A stretch of DNA of 64,000 bases from Staphylococcus warneri (GTDB lineage: Bacteria; Bacillota; Bacilli; Staphylococcales; Staphylococcaceae). Shown here piece after piece: positions 36,012 through 45,682 of this stretch. Made by a program: the position numbers and the translations under genes. The stretch lies in NCBI RefSeq assembly GCF_900636385.1, contig NZ_LR134269.1:62001-126000 (forward strand), read 5' to 3'. The first letter of the stretch is position 1; every line of letters begins with the position of its first letter. The notes beneath the pieces are model-generated. The model was not told where the DNA came from, made no database searches, and was given only the letters and a program-made list of their open reading frames with translations.

Positions 36012-36950
36012 ATGACAATAGTAGGGCACCATCATATTTCGATGTACACCAAAGATGCGGTCAAAAATAAGGCGTTTTATACTGAGTTACTTGGATTAAG
36101 ATTAGTAGAGAAAACAGTTAATCAAGATAATACAAAAATGTATCATTTATTTTATGGTGATAATGCAGGTCATCCTGGTACATTATTGACATTTTTTGAA
36201 ATTGAAAATGTTGGTAAACATAGACCTGGAACAGATTCGATTCATCGGTTAACATTACTCGTACCATCAGAAACGGCATTGGACTATTTTAAACAACGAT
36301 TAGACCAAAACAATGTGGAATGGACGTCACTCACCTATGTAGGTCAGTCTGCGGTGTTGCTAAAAGATCCGGATGAACTTGAAATCATTTTATTAGTCAA
36401 CGATCATTATCAAACGCCAAAACAATGGTCAGCCAATGATGATACAGACATACCTAAAGATGTTCAAATACTGGGAATGGGACCAGTTGAATTACGTAGT
36501 AGAAAGCCAGAAGCATTAACTGAATTTCTTGAATATATCTTAGGTTATCATCAACGTAATGATTTAGAAGTAGACGATAACACAACCATCATGACATTGG
36601 ACGAACAAGGGTTATATACAGACTTCGTCATTGTTAATCAACAAGGTCATCGTGTTCGACCAGGGCAAGGCTATGTACATCATGTAGCAGTCAATCTACC
36701 TACAGATACAGACTTAAATGACATTTATGAGAAAATAGCACGACAACCCAACCCTAACTCCGGCATTATCGATCGATACTTCTTCAAATCATTATACTAT
36801 CGACATAACCAAATCCTATTTGAATTTGCGACAGCAGAGCCAGGGTTTACCGTTGATACACCCGTCGATAAACTAGGTCAACAACTCAACCTCCCCGATT
36901 TCCTAGAGGGCAAAAGAGACGAGATTGAAAGCCAATTGAGAGAAATATAA
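36012..36950 (+). CDS. Ring-cleaving dioxygenase / VOC family (MhqO-like)
   Basis: A 312-residue protein of two glyoxalase/VOC halves. The N-half holds GHHHISMYTKDAVKNKAFYTE and a first metal His. Further ligands fit DSIHRLTLLVP and the C-half GYVHHVAVNLPTD and ILFEFATAEPGF. This matches the MhqO/MhqA group of hydroquinone-type extradiol dioxygenases induced by quinones in Bacillus and Staphylococcus. No MhqR-type regulator is adjacent. The ATG at 36012 follows TAGAGGAG with good spacing; a GTG at 36003 is too close to it. A terminator (36963-36989) follows. Confidence 0.85.
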   Translation: MTIVGHHHISMYTKDAVKNKAFYTELLGLRLVEKTVNQDNTKMYHLFYGDNAGHPGTLLTFFEIENVGKHRPGTDSIHRLTLLVPSETALDYFKQRLDQNNVEWTSLTYVGQSAVLLKDPDELEIILLVNDHYQTPKQWSANDDTDIPKDVQILGMGPVELRSRKPEALTEFLEYILGYHQRNDLEVDDNTTIMTLDEQGLYTDFVIVNQQGHRVRPGQGYVHHVAVNLPTDTDLNDIYEKIARQPNPNSGIIDRYFFKSLYYRHNQILFEFATAEPGFTVDTPVDKLGQQLNLPDFLEGKRDEIESQLREI

Positions 36951-36962
36951 AATACAATATAA

Positions 36963-36993
36963 AAGCACTCGCTAGTACGGCGAGTGCTTATTT
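36963..36993 (+). terminator. Rho-independent terminator
   Basis: AAGCACTCGC (36963-36972) pairs with GCGAGTGCTT (36980-36989), followed by ATTT. Confidence 0.75.
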
Positions 36994-37154
36994 GTGGTTA
37001 TAAAAGTAGATTTTTATTTGTTTAAGATATATATTTAGATTATCAAGTAGATAATACGAAAAATGGATTATTAAAATTTTTAGTAGTAAAGTTTTATATG
37101 CTAGAGGTTTTAGTACTCTGTAATTTTAGGTATGAAGTAGATTGGAGGATATTT

Positions 37155-38888
37155 ATGAGTAGCATGAGGAAGCCGATTATAAAAAATATTAGTTATTCTA
37201 ATGAAGAGCTAGTTAATTCATTAGGCGAGTGGCAACAGAGTGATGATTCCAAATTTTTACTCAGATATCCCACTGTCTATATTATAAATGATAAAAATAA
37301 GTCTGATCACTTTAATTTGTATGTTGGTGAAACAACGGATATCAAAAATAGAACTATTCAACATTTGAAAAATGATGTGAAGCTTAAAGACTATTGGAAA
37401 TCATTTTACAGTTCTGATACGTCTTCAATGTATGTCATCGGACATCCGTTCTTTAATAAGTCTTTAACTTTAGATATAGAGAACAAGTTTATGCAGTATT
37501 TGTCTAGTGTAGATGCTGTGACTTCAATATTTAATAGTAGAACAAATCAGCAAAATGAATATTATACTTCTGAAAAATTAGATGAAATATTCACAAATAT
37601 TTGGCAACAATTACATAAAGAGAATAGCAAACTTTTTCCTATTGAAAGTGTAATTAAAGACTCAGCGATTTTTAAAGCATCTCCATTTCATAAATTAACG
37701 AATGAGCAACAATCAGTTAAAGATGAAATTTTAAATAAAATAGAACATGCTATTTTAAGTGAAAGTGAAGAAAATCAATTGATTTTAGTAGAAGGAGAAG
37801 CTGGTTCTGGTAAAACTGTATTAATGAGCACATTGTTTTTTGAGCTAAAACAAATGATGGATTTAGATGAGATGAAGAATTTAGATATTCATCTATTGGT
37901 TAACCACGATCAACAATTAAAGGTATATAAGCAAATTGCTAATAAACTTGGTTTAGAAGGAAAAAATCAGAATATAATCAATAAACCCACTAGTTTTATT
38001 TTGAATAGAGATGTTGAAGATAAAGCGGATGTTGTTATTATTGATGAAGCACATTTACTGCTTACGCAAGGTAAAATGTCTTATCGAGGAGAAGGACATC
38101 TAAAAGATATTCAAAAAAGAGCTAAAGTCGTTGTTGCAGTCTTTGATAAAAAACAGATATTAAGTAAACAACAAATATGGGAATTTGATACACTAGATAA
38201 ATTAATACAGTATTCTAAAGATCAAAATAATCATTTACTACTTAAGAACCAACTAAGAATCAATAGTAGCATTGAAACAATGAATTGGTTAAGACATTTA
38301 ATAGATGATCATAAAATTGACCCAATCCCCCATGATAGCAAAGGATACGATATTAAAATTTTTGATACACCAGCAGAATTAGAAAAAGCGATTTTAAGAA
38401 AATCTAAAAATATTGAATCAGGTTTGTCTAGAATGCTTGCGACATTTGATTGGGAATTTAAAAATGGAAAATCACCGAATGATGGATTATTTTGGGAAGT
38501 TAAAATAGGACAATGGTCTAGACCATGGAACTTACAATTAAAATGTCCTAGAGGTGAGAAAAATTTAGCATGGCCAGAACAGAGTCAAACGATTAATGAA
38601 ATAGGATCAACATTTACAATTCAAGGATTTGATTTAAATTATGCTGGTGTAATTATTGGACCATCAGTGAAGTTTCGAAATGGTAAGATTATTTATGATA
38701 AAAGTGAAAGTAAAAATATACAGGTAACACAAAACCGAAAACTTTCTGATGATACTATGAAAAATTTTGGCGAAGAATTATTAAGAAATGAATTGCACGT
38801 TCTGCTTACTAGAGGAGTCAATGGTTTATATATTTATGCGGTTGATGATGAACTAAGAAATGCACTTAAAGAAGCTTCGAAAGGATGA
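37155..38888 (+). CDS. GIY-YIG nuclease / DUF2075 (Schlafen-like) helicase fusion
   Basis: A 577-residue cytosolic protein with two parts. Residues 35-140 are a GIY-YIG endonuclease module: VYII (41-44), LYVGET (55-60), Arg66, Glu109 (LDIENKF) and Asn127/Asn131 line up with the catalytic Tyr, Tyr, Arg, Glu and Asn. Residues 180-577 are a superfamily-1-type ATPase of the DUF2075 group: LTNEQQ (181-186), Walker A GEAGSGKT (214-221), Walker B DEAH (297-300), then QGFDLNYAGVIIGPSV and LHVLLTRGVNGLYIYA as late helicase motifs. All ATPase residues look intact. The start at 37155 follows GGAGG (37144-37148). The MazG-like gene starts at its stop codon. The pairing suggests a nuclease-helicase acting with a nucleotide hydrolase, possibly in phage defence (inference). 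Confidence 0.85.
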   Translation: MSSMRKPIIKNISYSNEELVNSLGEWQQSDDSKFLLRYPTVYIINDKNKSDHFNLYVGETTDIKNRTIQHLKNDVKLKDYWKSFYSSDTSSMYVIGHPFFNKSLTLDIENKFMQYLSSVDAVTSIFNSRTNQQNEYYTSEKLDEIFTNIWQQLHKENSKLFPIESVIKDSAIFKASPFHKLTNEQQSVKDEILNKIEHAILSESEENQLILVEGEAGSGKTVLMSTLFFELKQMMDLDEMKNLDIHLLVNHDQQLKVYKQIANKLGLEGKNQNIINKPTSFILNRDVEDKADVVIIDEAHLLLTQGKMSYRGEGHLKDIQKRAKVVVAVFDKKQILSKQQIWEFDTLDKLIQYSKDQNNHLLLKNQLRINSSIETMNWLRHLIDDHKIDPIPHDSKGYDIKIFDTPAELEKAILRKSKNIESGLSRMLATFDWEFKNGKSPNDGLFWEVKIGQWSRPWNLQLKCPRGEKNLAWPEQSQTINEIGSTFTIQGFDLNYAGVIIGPSVKFRNGKIIYDKSESKNIQVTQNRKLSDDTMKNFGEELLRNELHVLLTRGVNGLYIYAVDDELRNALKEASKG

Positions 38889-38893
38889 TAGAA

Positions 38894-39232
38894 ATGAGAA
38901 CTGAAAACAGTGTTATGGAAAAAATTAATCAATTTAGAGATGAACGTAATTGGAGACAATTTCATAATGAAAAGGACTTGGCGTTGTCTATAACACTAGA
39001 AGCTTCGGAGTTACTAGAATTATTTCAATGGAAATCATCAGAAGATGTTGTCGAAAGTAAAAGAGAACGATTAGCAGAAGAATTGGCTGATATTTTAATA
39101 TATAGTTATATGTTTGCCGATAATCTAGATTTCGATATCAATGAAATTATAGAGCAAAAACTTGTTAAAAACGCAGAAAAGTATCCTGTAGATAAAAGTA
39201 AAGATAATAATTCAAAATACAATGAATTATAA
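38894..39232 (+). CDS. MazG-like nucleotide pyrophosphohydrolase
   Basis: A 112-residue all-alpha NTP pyrophosphatase. The metal-binding pattern ExxE...ExxD is complete: Glu36-Glu39 in LEASELLELFQW and Glu63-Asp66 in EELADILIYSY. The N-terminus KINQFRDERNWRQFHNEKDLA is typical of the short MazG (iMazG/RS21-C6) group, which clears dNTPs or modified nucleotides. I prefer the ATG at 38894, nine bases after AAAGG; an ATG at 38885 overlaps the helicase stop. Either way the two genes are coupled. A downstream stretch of about 100 bases separates it from the PTS regulator. Confidence 0.85.
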   Translation: MRTENSVMEKINQFRDERNWRQFHNEKDLALSITLEASELLELFQWKSSEDVVESKRERLAEELADILIYSYMFADNLDFDINEIIEQKLVKNAEKYPVDKSKDNNSKYNEL

Positions 39233-39303
39233 TTACTCATTTCATTAAATTACTCAATAGTACATTTAATTGCCGAAACCTCCTTTTAATTCTAAAATAT
39301 GGT

Positions 39304-39317
39304 TTGAAAGCGTTATT
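39304..39317 (+). promoter_or_regulatory. Possible cre site before the PRD regulator
   Basis: TGAAAGCGTTATTT resembles the CcpA cre consensus (TGWAANCGNTNWCA) but departs from it at the 3' end. It lies 34 bases before the regulator start. Confidence 0.4.
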
Positions 39318-39350
39318 TCAAATGAATTTTAGATGAAAGGGGGGTTTTTA

Positions 39351-41210
39351 ATGATTGAAAGACAAATTAAGCTTATAGAATTATTACGTAATAATCGGAG
39401 TGATTATCTAAAATCTGATGATATAGCGGCCTATTTAAATATTTCAAATAGGACAGCTAGAACCGATATCAAAATCATTAATAATCAATTTATGCCAGAA
39501 GTGATTGGGAATATTAAATCTAAAGGGTATTTCTTAAATACGACACGTTATTCACTTGAAGACATTGATCATCAACTAAACAATTATTTAAATCAAGATG
39601 GTAAGTTATTGATTAAAATAGCATATCAATTACTCATGTATAGTAAATCAGTATTAATAAGTGAATTAATGGAACAATTTCAATTGTCTAAGAAAGAGAT
39701 TTTGGATTATATGAGTAGAATTCAAATGTGGTGTGAGAAATATGAAGTTAATATCATTATCAAGAGAAAGACAGGTATTACGGTAACAGGTAATGAAAAA
39801 GATATTAATAATGCGATTTTACATTTGAATCAATTATCAAAGCAACACCACCGAGTTGAAGATTTGATATTAAATGAATTGCCCAAGGCTCATATACAAA
39901 TGATTAAACAAATAATTGAAGACAACTTAAGCGTTCATGATATTCGTACTTCACATCTTCAAATAGAACAACTTGTCATACACCTAATATTAATTTAAAA
40001 AAGGCAATCCATATCAGAAGAATCATGGAATATTAATGATGAATCACTAGTTATTTCAAATGAAATTATAAAAGACATCAATCAGCGCTTAGGATATCAT
40101 TTAAATACGCAAACGGTACAGTTATTCTCATTTTTTATTAGCTATCATTTTAATAAATTTGATTTAGGTTTTGAGAAAGTTTTCATTGAAAGTTACATAC
40201 AACAGTTGATTACAAAAATGGAACAAAAGATGCATCTTAAATTTGGTTCGGATAATGTTTTAAAGGACAATTTACTTGCACATTTTAGCCGTACATATTT
40301 AAGAATTATGAAAGAAGTTTACTTAAATAACCCATTAACAGGTGAAATAAAAATACTTTATCCATATGTATTTAACGTATTATATGATATTATCCATGAA
40401 CTTGCTAAAGATACTGGAATCAATTTAAGTGAAGATGAAATTGCATTTTTGACGATTCATTTTCAAGCATCTATAGACAGAAATGAAGTATCACAGGTTA
40501 ATATAGCTATTTGTTGTTACTATGGATTAGGTATTTCTCAATTATTAGAAACCAAAATATCGAAAGTTAACCAGCATGTTAAGGTTACAGATATACTAAG
40601 ATTTGAAGATATTGAAAATGATGCATTTGAAAATATAGATATACTTATTACAACGCATGATATTCATATGCAATTACCACAAGTTTTAGATGTAATTAAA
40701 GTTTCTCCACTATTTTCAGAAGATGATCAATTTAAATTGAATCGAATCGTTAAAGGTAAATTAAACCCGATAGCTAAAAATAATGAATTAAATGAGATAC
40801 CTGTTACGATCGTTAACAATGATTTTATACAAACCATACCAGGTGTGTTTGAAACGGCGCATCAAATTTTGAATAACTATAAAGCGATTAGTAGTGGATA
40901 TATAGAAACAGCATTAAATAGAGAAAAAGCCTCCTCAACATATATCGGTAATAGCATGACAATGCCCCATGGTGATCCTACAAAGGTATTAAGCTCAAAT
41001 ATTATTATATTTAAGAGTAATAATGGATTTTATTGGAAAGAGCATAAGATAAAATTAGTGTTTTTCTTAGCAATTGCTAAACCAGATATCCATTTGATGA
41101 AACAAATGATGCAAAATTTGTCATTATTAGATGAAGAAGATATTCATCAATTAGCACATCTTGAAGAAACAACATTTCAAAATAAAATATTAAAACTAAT
41201 CAAAGGATAA
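39351..41210 (+). pseudogene. BglG/ManR-type PRD regulator with an in-frame stop
   Basis: One frame of 619 codons from ATG 39351 to TAA 41208-41210 is broken by TAA at 39996-39998 (codon 216). The first part has the HTH (RNNRSDYLKSDDIAAYLNIS, NRTARTDIK). The second has PRD domains (KDTGINLSEDEIAFLTIHFQ), an EIIB-like region (IAICCYYGLGISQL) and a C-terminal EIIA-like domain with its phospho-His (GNSMTMPHGDPTK). Such regulators activate the adjacent mannose PTS. Codon 216 could be a CAA-to-TAA change. The truncated 215-residue product would keep DNA binding but lose the sensing PRD2, EIIB and EIIA parts. Confidence 0.88.
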
Positions 41211-41241
41211 TTACCACTAGTAACGGTAATTATCTTTTTTT
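41206..41241 (+). terminator. Terminator after the PRD regulator
   Basis: GATAATTACC (41206-41215) pairs with GGTAATTATC (41225-41234), followed by a T run. The stop codon of the regulator lies in the stem. Confidence 0.85.
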
Positions 41242-41250
41242 ATAGCCGCA

Positions 41251-41264
41251 TGACAACGCTTACA
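41251..41264 (+). promoter_or_regulatory. CcpA cre site before the mannose PTS
   Basis: TGACAACGCTTACA matches the cre consensus well. It lies 26 bases upstream of the PTS gene start, between it and the terminator, so catabolite repression of the permease is expected. Confidence 0.75.
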
Positions 41265-41289
41265 CTATAATTAAAGGAGCGTGAAGACG

Positions 41290-43245
41290 ATGAAAATATT
41301 AGCAATAACATCTTGTCCAAACGGTATCGCTCATACTTATATGGCTCAAGAGAAGTTAGAACAAGCAGCCAAGAAAATGGGAGTAGATATTAAAGTTGAG
41401 ACACAAGGTGGCGTAGGTGCAGAGAACGTTTTAACTGCAAAGGAAATTAGAGAAGCTGATGGCATTATTATTGCAGCTGATAGACAAGTGGATTTATCAA
41501 GATTTAATGGTAAGAGATTGATAAATGAAAATGTAAGAGAAGGCATCCATCATCCAGAAACCTTAATACAAAGAATTATAGATCAAGATGCCAAAATTTA
41601 TCATGATAAAAATGCAACAACACAATCTAATGATTCGGATGACGAAGAAGATCGAAAAAGCGGTATTCAGATGGTGTATCAACATTTAATGAATGGTGTA
41701 TCATTCATGGTTCCGTTTATCGTAGTGGGTGGTTTACTGATAGCAATCGCTTTAACTTTAGGAGAACACCCTACATCTGAAGGTCTCAAAATTCCTGATG
41801 ATTCATTTTGGAAATCAATTGAGAATATAGGTAAATTATCATTTGGTTTTATGGTTCCAATATTAGCAGGTTATATCGCATATAGTATTGCTGATAAACC
41901 AGGTTTAGTCCCAGGTATGATTGGTGGTGCTATTGCAGCTGATGGAAGCTTATACGGTAGTGAAGCTGGCGCAGGTTTCTTAGGTGGTATTGTGGCAGGT
42001 TTCATAGCAGGATATGTTGCTAAATGGATTAAAAATATTAGAGTACCTAAAGCAATGGCACCTATTATGCCAATTATCATTATTCCAATACTTGCATCTT
42101 TAATAGTAGGACTTATCTTTATATTCCTTATAGGAGCGCCTATTTCAGGTATATTTACAGCTTTAACTGGATGGTTGAAGGGTATGCAGGGCGCTAACAT
42201 TATTATATTAGCCCTTATTATAGGTGCAATGATTGCATTTGATATGGGAGGTCCTGTGAATAAAGTAGCTTTCTTATTCGGATCTGCTCTTATTGCAGAA
42301 GGAAATTATGCTGTGATGGGAATGGTAGCAGTTGCCGTTTGTACACCGCCAATTGGATTAGGGTTAGCAACATTTGTTCAAAAACATAAATTCAATCATG
42401 CTGAACAAGAAATGGGGAAAGCCTCATTTACTATGGGATTATTTGGTATTACTGAAGGTGCTATACCATTTGCTGCACAAGATCCATTGCGTATCATACC
42501 TTCTAATATGATTGGTGCAATGGTTGCTGCAGTCATTGCTGCTATGGGTGGCGTTGGAGATAGAGTTGCGCATGGTGGTCCTATTGTTGCTGTTTTAGGT
42601 GGTATCGATCATATTATTTGGTTCTTTATCGCAGTCATTATCGGTAGCTTGGTAACAATGATTACAATTTTAATTTTAAAAAGAAATACACCTGTGACTG
42701 ATGTAGAAGAGGATCAAGAAGATACGCATTTAGAAAGAAGTACAAATAGTAGTCAAGGAAGCAAATATTCAGAGTCTAAAGTGGATGAAAGTGTTAAACA
42801 TGACGATAACGTATTTCAAAAAGATGTTATCAATATCAACACTAATGTGAAAACTAAAGAAGAAGCTATTGATTATATGGTGAAAAATTTAAAAGAACAT
42901 CGCTTTATCGACAATGAAGATGTTGTTAAACAAGCTATTTTAGATAGAGAAGCGGAATCAACTACAGCCATTGGTATGAATGTGGCAATTCCTCATGCTA
43001 AATCTGATGCAGTTAACCAACCTACTGTAGCCGTTTTACAAAATAAAGAAGGCGTAGATTGGATTAGTTTAGATGAGTCACTTCCGAAAATACTCTTTAT
43101 GATTGTCGTACCAAATGACAGTAATAATACACATTTGAAATTACTACAAAGACTGTCTAGAAGTCTGATGGATGACAAAACAAGAGAAGCACTTATTAAT
43201 GCACCATCAAAAGACGATATTTACGACATTTTAAAAGAGATATAG
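41290..43245 (+). CDS. PTS fructose/mannose permease EIIBCA
   Basis: A 651-residue fused permease that takes up and phosphorylates mannose or fructose. The order is EIIB (residues 1-100, phospho-Cys9 in AITSCPNGIAHTYMA), EIIC (about 120-465, with GFMVPILAGYIAYSIADKPG and GGPVNKVAFLFGSAL), a charged linker, and EIIA (about 505-651, phospho-His in NVAIPHAKSDAV). The next gene is manA, so mannose is the likely substrate. The ATG at 41290 follows AAAGGAG; the GTG at 41281 is too close to it. The adjacent regulator is broken, so expression may be lost or unregulated. Confidence 0.9.
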   Translation: MKILAITSCPNGIAHTYMAQEKLEQAAKKMGVDIKVETQGGVGAENVLTAKEIREADGIIIAADRQVDLSRFNGKRLINENVREGIHHPETLIQRIIDQDAKIYHDKNATTQSNDSDDEEDRKSGIQMVYQHLMNGVSFMVPFIVVGGLLIAIALTLGEHPTSEGLKIPDDSFWKSIENIGKLSFGFMVPILAGYIAYSIADKPGLVPGMIGGAIAADGSLYGSEAGAGFLGGIVAGFIAGYVAKWIKNIRVPKAMAPIMPIIIIPILASLIVGLIFIFLIGAPISGIFTALTGWLKGMQGANIIILALIIGAMIAFDMGGPVNKVAFLFGSALIAEGNYAVMGMVAVAVCTPPIGLGLATFVQKHKFNHAEQEMGKASFTMGLFGITEGAIPFAAQDPLRIIPSNMIGAMVAAVIAAMGGVGDRVAHGGPIVAVLGGIDHIIWFFIAVIIGSLVTMITILILKRNTPVTDVEEDQEDTHLERSTNSSQGSKYSESKVDESVKHDDNVFQKDVININTNVKTKEEAIDYMVKNLKEHRFIDNEDVVKQAILDREAESTTAIGMNVAIPHAKSDAVNQPTVAVLQNKEGVDWISLDESLPKILFMIVVPNDSNNTHLKLLQRLSRSLMDDKTREALINAPSKDDIYDILKEI

Positions 43246-43259
43246 AGGTGAAATAAAAC

Positions 43260-44195
43260 ATGGCATTATTTTTAAAACCAGTATTTCAGGAAAAAATTTG
43301 GGGTGGCACTGCATTAGAATCATTTAATTATCATTTACCTAGCAATAATGTTGGAGAATGTTGGGCCATTTCAGCACATCCCAATGGTCCCAATGTGATA
43401 GAAAATGGTCATTATAAAGGTAAAACGTTAGATGAAGTATGGTCAATTGATCGTTCATTATTTGGAAATGATAAAAGAGATAAATTTCCATTATTAACTA
43501 AAATCTTAGATGCTAATGATAAATTATCGGTACAAGTTCATCCCGATGACGATTATGCTCAAAAGTATGAAGGTGAATACGGTAAAACTGAATGTTGGTA
43601 TATCTTAGATGCCAAAGAAGATGCAGAAATCATCTACGGCATTAATGTTGATAATAAAGAAGATTTGGTTGAGTGTATTAATAATCGAGAGTTTGATCGG
43701 TTATTTAAAAAGGTGAAAGTTAAACCAGGTGACTTCTATTATGTGCCTGCGGGGACAGTTCATGCTATTGGTTCAGGTATATTGATATTAGAAACTCAGC
43801 AGTCTTCTGATACAACTTACCGTATATATGATTATGATCGTAAAGATAAACATGGGCATTTAAGAGATTTACACTTAGAACAAAGTAAAGCAGTCATCAA
43901 TATTAATCAAGAGAACCCTAATGTGGTACCTCAACAAAGTGAAGTTCAAGGACAGACAGTAACTCAATTTGTATCAAACGAATTTTTTACAGTAGAAAAA
44001 TGGGGAATTAATGGGAAATTAAATTACAAAAAACCATATGCTTATTGCTTAGTTTCAGTCATCGATGGGACAGGTAGTGTGATTATAGATGATGAAAGAC
44101 ACGATATACAAAAGGGTAGACATTTTATCATTACAAATGAAGACCAAAATATCCTATTTGATGGTAAATTAGAAATAATTATAAGTTACTCATAA
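43260..44195 (+). CDS. manA: ManA, mannose-6-phosphate isomerase class I
   Basis: A 311-residue zinc cupin that isomerises mannose-6-P to fructose-6-P. Zinc ligands are seen in VQVHPDDDYA, the Glu of GKTECWYIL and the His of VPAGTVHAIGSG. The N-terminus FLKPVFQEKIWGGTAL is typical. It follows the PTS gene by 14 bases with its own GAGGTG site, in one operon. Confidence 0.92.
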   Translation: MALFLKPVFQEKIWGGTALESFNYHLPSNNVGECWAISAHPNGPNVIENGHYKGKTLDEVWSIDRSLFGNDKRDKFPLLTKILDANDKLSVQVHPDDDYAQKYEGEYGKTECWYILDAKEDAEIIYGINVDNKEDLVECINNREFDRLFKKVKVKPGDFYYVPAGTVHAIGSGILILETQQSSDTTYRIYDYDRKDKHGHLRDLHLEQSKAVININQENPNVVPQQSEVQGQTVTQFVSNEFFTVEKWGINGKLNYKKPYAYCLVSVIDGTGSVIIDDERHDIQKGRHFIITNEDQNILFDGKLEIIISYS

Positions 44196-44224
44196 ATTTA
44201 GGTAAGAGTTTAAGTGAAGCTAGT

Positions 44225-44260
44225 GAAAGAGGGACAAGCACTGTGATGTCAGTGTTCTCC
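44225..44260 (+). terminator. Hairpin after manA
   Basis: GACAAGCACTG folds on CAGTGTTCTC with mismatches. A close relative of this sequence forms a better terminator at 47181-47216, so both belong to one small repeat family (GAAAGAGG-ACAAGCACTGTG). Confidence 0.55.
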
Positions 44261-44353
44261 ATTTAAATATGATTAAACTAATTAATAATTATGTAAAGTC
44301 AATTTGTATGAATTATATATTTTCACTTTAATTTAAATTCTTTTTTTAGTAAG

Positions 44354-44506
44354 ATGACTTTAGTAATTTTTTTACACTTTATTGTAATATTCACAGGCAA
44401 CCTATATGGTTGCTTTTTTAATTATTTTGTTGAAAGGATACATAAAAATGAAACTAAAATATGTGATTTTAGTATTATTAGCACCTGTATTTTTATCAGC
44501 TTGTAA
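44354..44506 (+). other. Possible leader ORF overlapping the yidC start
   Basis: A 50-codon frame starts [20 protein letters not shown] and runs through a terminator-like hairpin and the yidC SD and start codon to a TAA at 44504-44506. The first 25 residues are hydrophobic. No good SD precedes it. Its position recalls MifM, the arrest peptide controlling yidC2 in Bacillus, but no similarity of sequence is claimed. Confidence 0.3.
44397..44418 (+). terminator. Terminator-like hairpin in the yidC leader
   Basis: GCAACC (44397-44402... loop TATAT) pairs with GGTTGC (44408-44413), followed by TTTTT. It lies 30 bases before the yidC start and 18 before its SD. It could end an upstream transcript or act as an attenuator. 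Confidence 0.55.
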
Positions 44507-45284
44507 CTATTCTAAACCAGAGAATCGAAATGGCTTTTTCTATAATACTTTTGCTAAACCAATGGATTTATTTTTAAATTGGATGGGAGAACATCTTAAT
44601 CATAATTATGGTCTAGCTATTATTATTATCGTATTAGCGATTAGATTAATAATGTTGCCATTTATGTTATCACAAACTAAAAATGGCCAGTTTATGAGAA
44701 AACTAATGAAAATCGCTAAACCAGAGTTAGATCCTATTCAAGAAAAAGTGCGACGTGCGCGCACACAAGAAGAAAAAATGGATGCTAATAAAGAGATGAT
44801 GGATGTATATAAAAAATACCATATTAATCCAATGAAAAGCATGTTAGGTTGTCTTCCTATGCTTATTCAAATGCCAATATTATTTGGTCTATATGCATCA
44901 CTAAAATGGCCAGTACATAATCATTTATCACAATATCCTCACTTTTTATGGTTTGATTTATCCAATCCAGATATTTATATAACACTCATTGCGGGTATTT
45001 TATATTTTATCCAATCTCTAGTAAGTTTAGGTAACATGCCCCAAGAACAAAGACAAATGGGCTATATGATGATGGTAATTTCACCTATATTTATTATTTA
45101 TATTTCATTCACATCAGCATCTGCTTTAGGACTATATTGGTCCATCAATGCATTATTTCTTATCATTCAAATGTATTTTTCAAATCAATATTATTCAAAA
45201 ATTGCAGACGAGTATGTAAAATCATTTGAAAAACAAAATGATAAAAAGTCACAGAAAGCAAAAACAATTAAAAAGAAGAAATAA
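44448..45284 (+). CDS. YidC/OxaA membrane protein insertase (divergent copy)
   Basis: A 278-residue lipoprotein-type insertase that places proteins in the membrane with or without SecYEG. The signal [16 protein letters not shown] has lipobox LSAC (Cys19). Helices 2-6 follow, with the family blocks [45 protein letters not shown] and [28 protein letters not shown]. The Arg in AIRLIMLPF is the conserved groove Arg. It differs widely from my memory of the housekeeping staphylococcal YidC, so it is probably a second copy (YidC2). The ATG at 44448 follows AAAGGA; an ATG at 44406 would extend the signal and overlaps the hairpin. Confidence 0.85.
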   Translation: MKLKYVILVLLAPVFLSACNYSKPENRNGFFYNTFAKPMDLFLNWMGEHLNHNYGLAIIIIVLAIRLIMLPFMLSQTKNGQFMRKLMKIAKPELDPIQEKVRRARTQEEKMDANKEMMDVYKKYHINPMKSMLGCLPMLIQMPILFGLYASLKWPVHNHLSQYPHFLWFDLSNPDIYITLIAGILYFIQSLVSLGNMPQEQRQMGYMMMVISPIFIIYISFTSASALGLYWSINALFLIIQMYFSNQYYSKIADEYVKSFEKQNDKKSQKAKTIKKKK

Positions 45285-45335
45285 TCAATAATAAAAAGGG
45301 ACTCTGCAATGACCCAAAATTTGGGAAATAACTTA

Positions 45336-45387
45336 AAAACACTTTCGTTGAATTCATATTAAAATGAATCATGCGAAGGTGTTTTTT
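45336..45387 (+). terminator. Terminator after yidC
   Basis: AAAACACTTTCG pairs with CGAAGGTGTTTT (45374-45385) around an inner GAATTCAT/ATGAATC stem, followed by T. It may also be the left flank of the IS3 remnant. Confidence 0.65.
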
Positions 45388-45389
45388 CT

Positions 45390-45671
45390 ATGAAAAGAGT
45401 AGTTTATTCATTAGCAACTAAAAATAAAGTGATTGAAATGAAAGTAGTTGTTTATATGACAAAAGAATTATGAAAGCATTAAATATTAGGAATAGAAAAC
45501 AAGTGAAAACTTGATGTCAATGATATTGAGAAGAGTGAAAGGCATAGGTTTAACCAACAAGACGGTAAACTATATGATTATAGTAAGAGATTGGAAGAAC
45601 TATCAGAAGTAGAACAATTGAAATTAGAGAATAAGAGAAAAGGTGCTGAAATTGAATTCAATAAAATCTAG
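45390..45671 (+). pseudogene. IS3-family transposase OrfA remnant
   Basis: Starting at ATG 45390: MKRVVYSLATKNKVIEMKVV, then after a frame change EIMKALNIRNRKQVKT, stops, then RHRFNQQDGKLYDYSKRLEE, LSEVEQLKLENKRKGAEIEF and TAG at 45669-45671. This is the HTH and leucine-rich C-terminus of an IS3/IS150-type OrfA with several frameshifts and stops. OrfB and clean terminal repeats are not present, so it is a dead fragment. Confidence 0.75.
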
Positions 45672-45682
45672 GCAACTTATCA

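Noticed and set aside
45300..45680. Active insertion sequence
   Set aside because: Only a frameshifted OrfA fragment is present, with no OrfB and no clear terminal repeats or target duplication.
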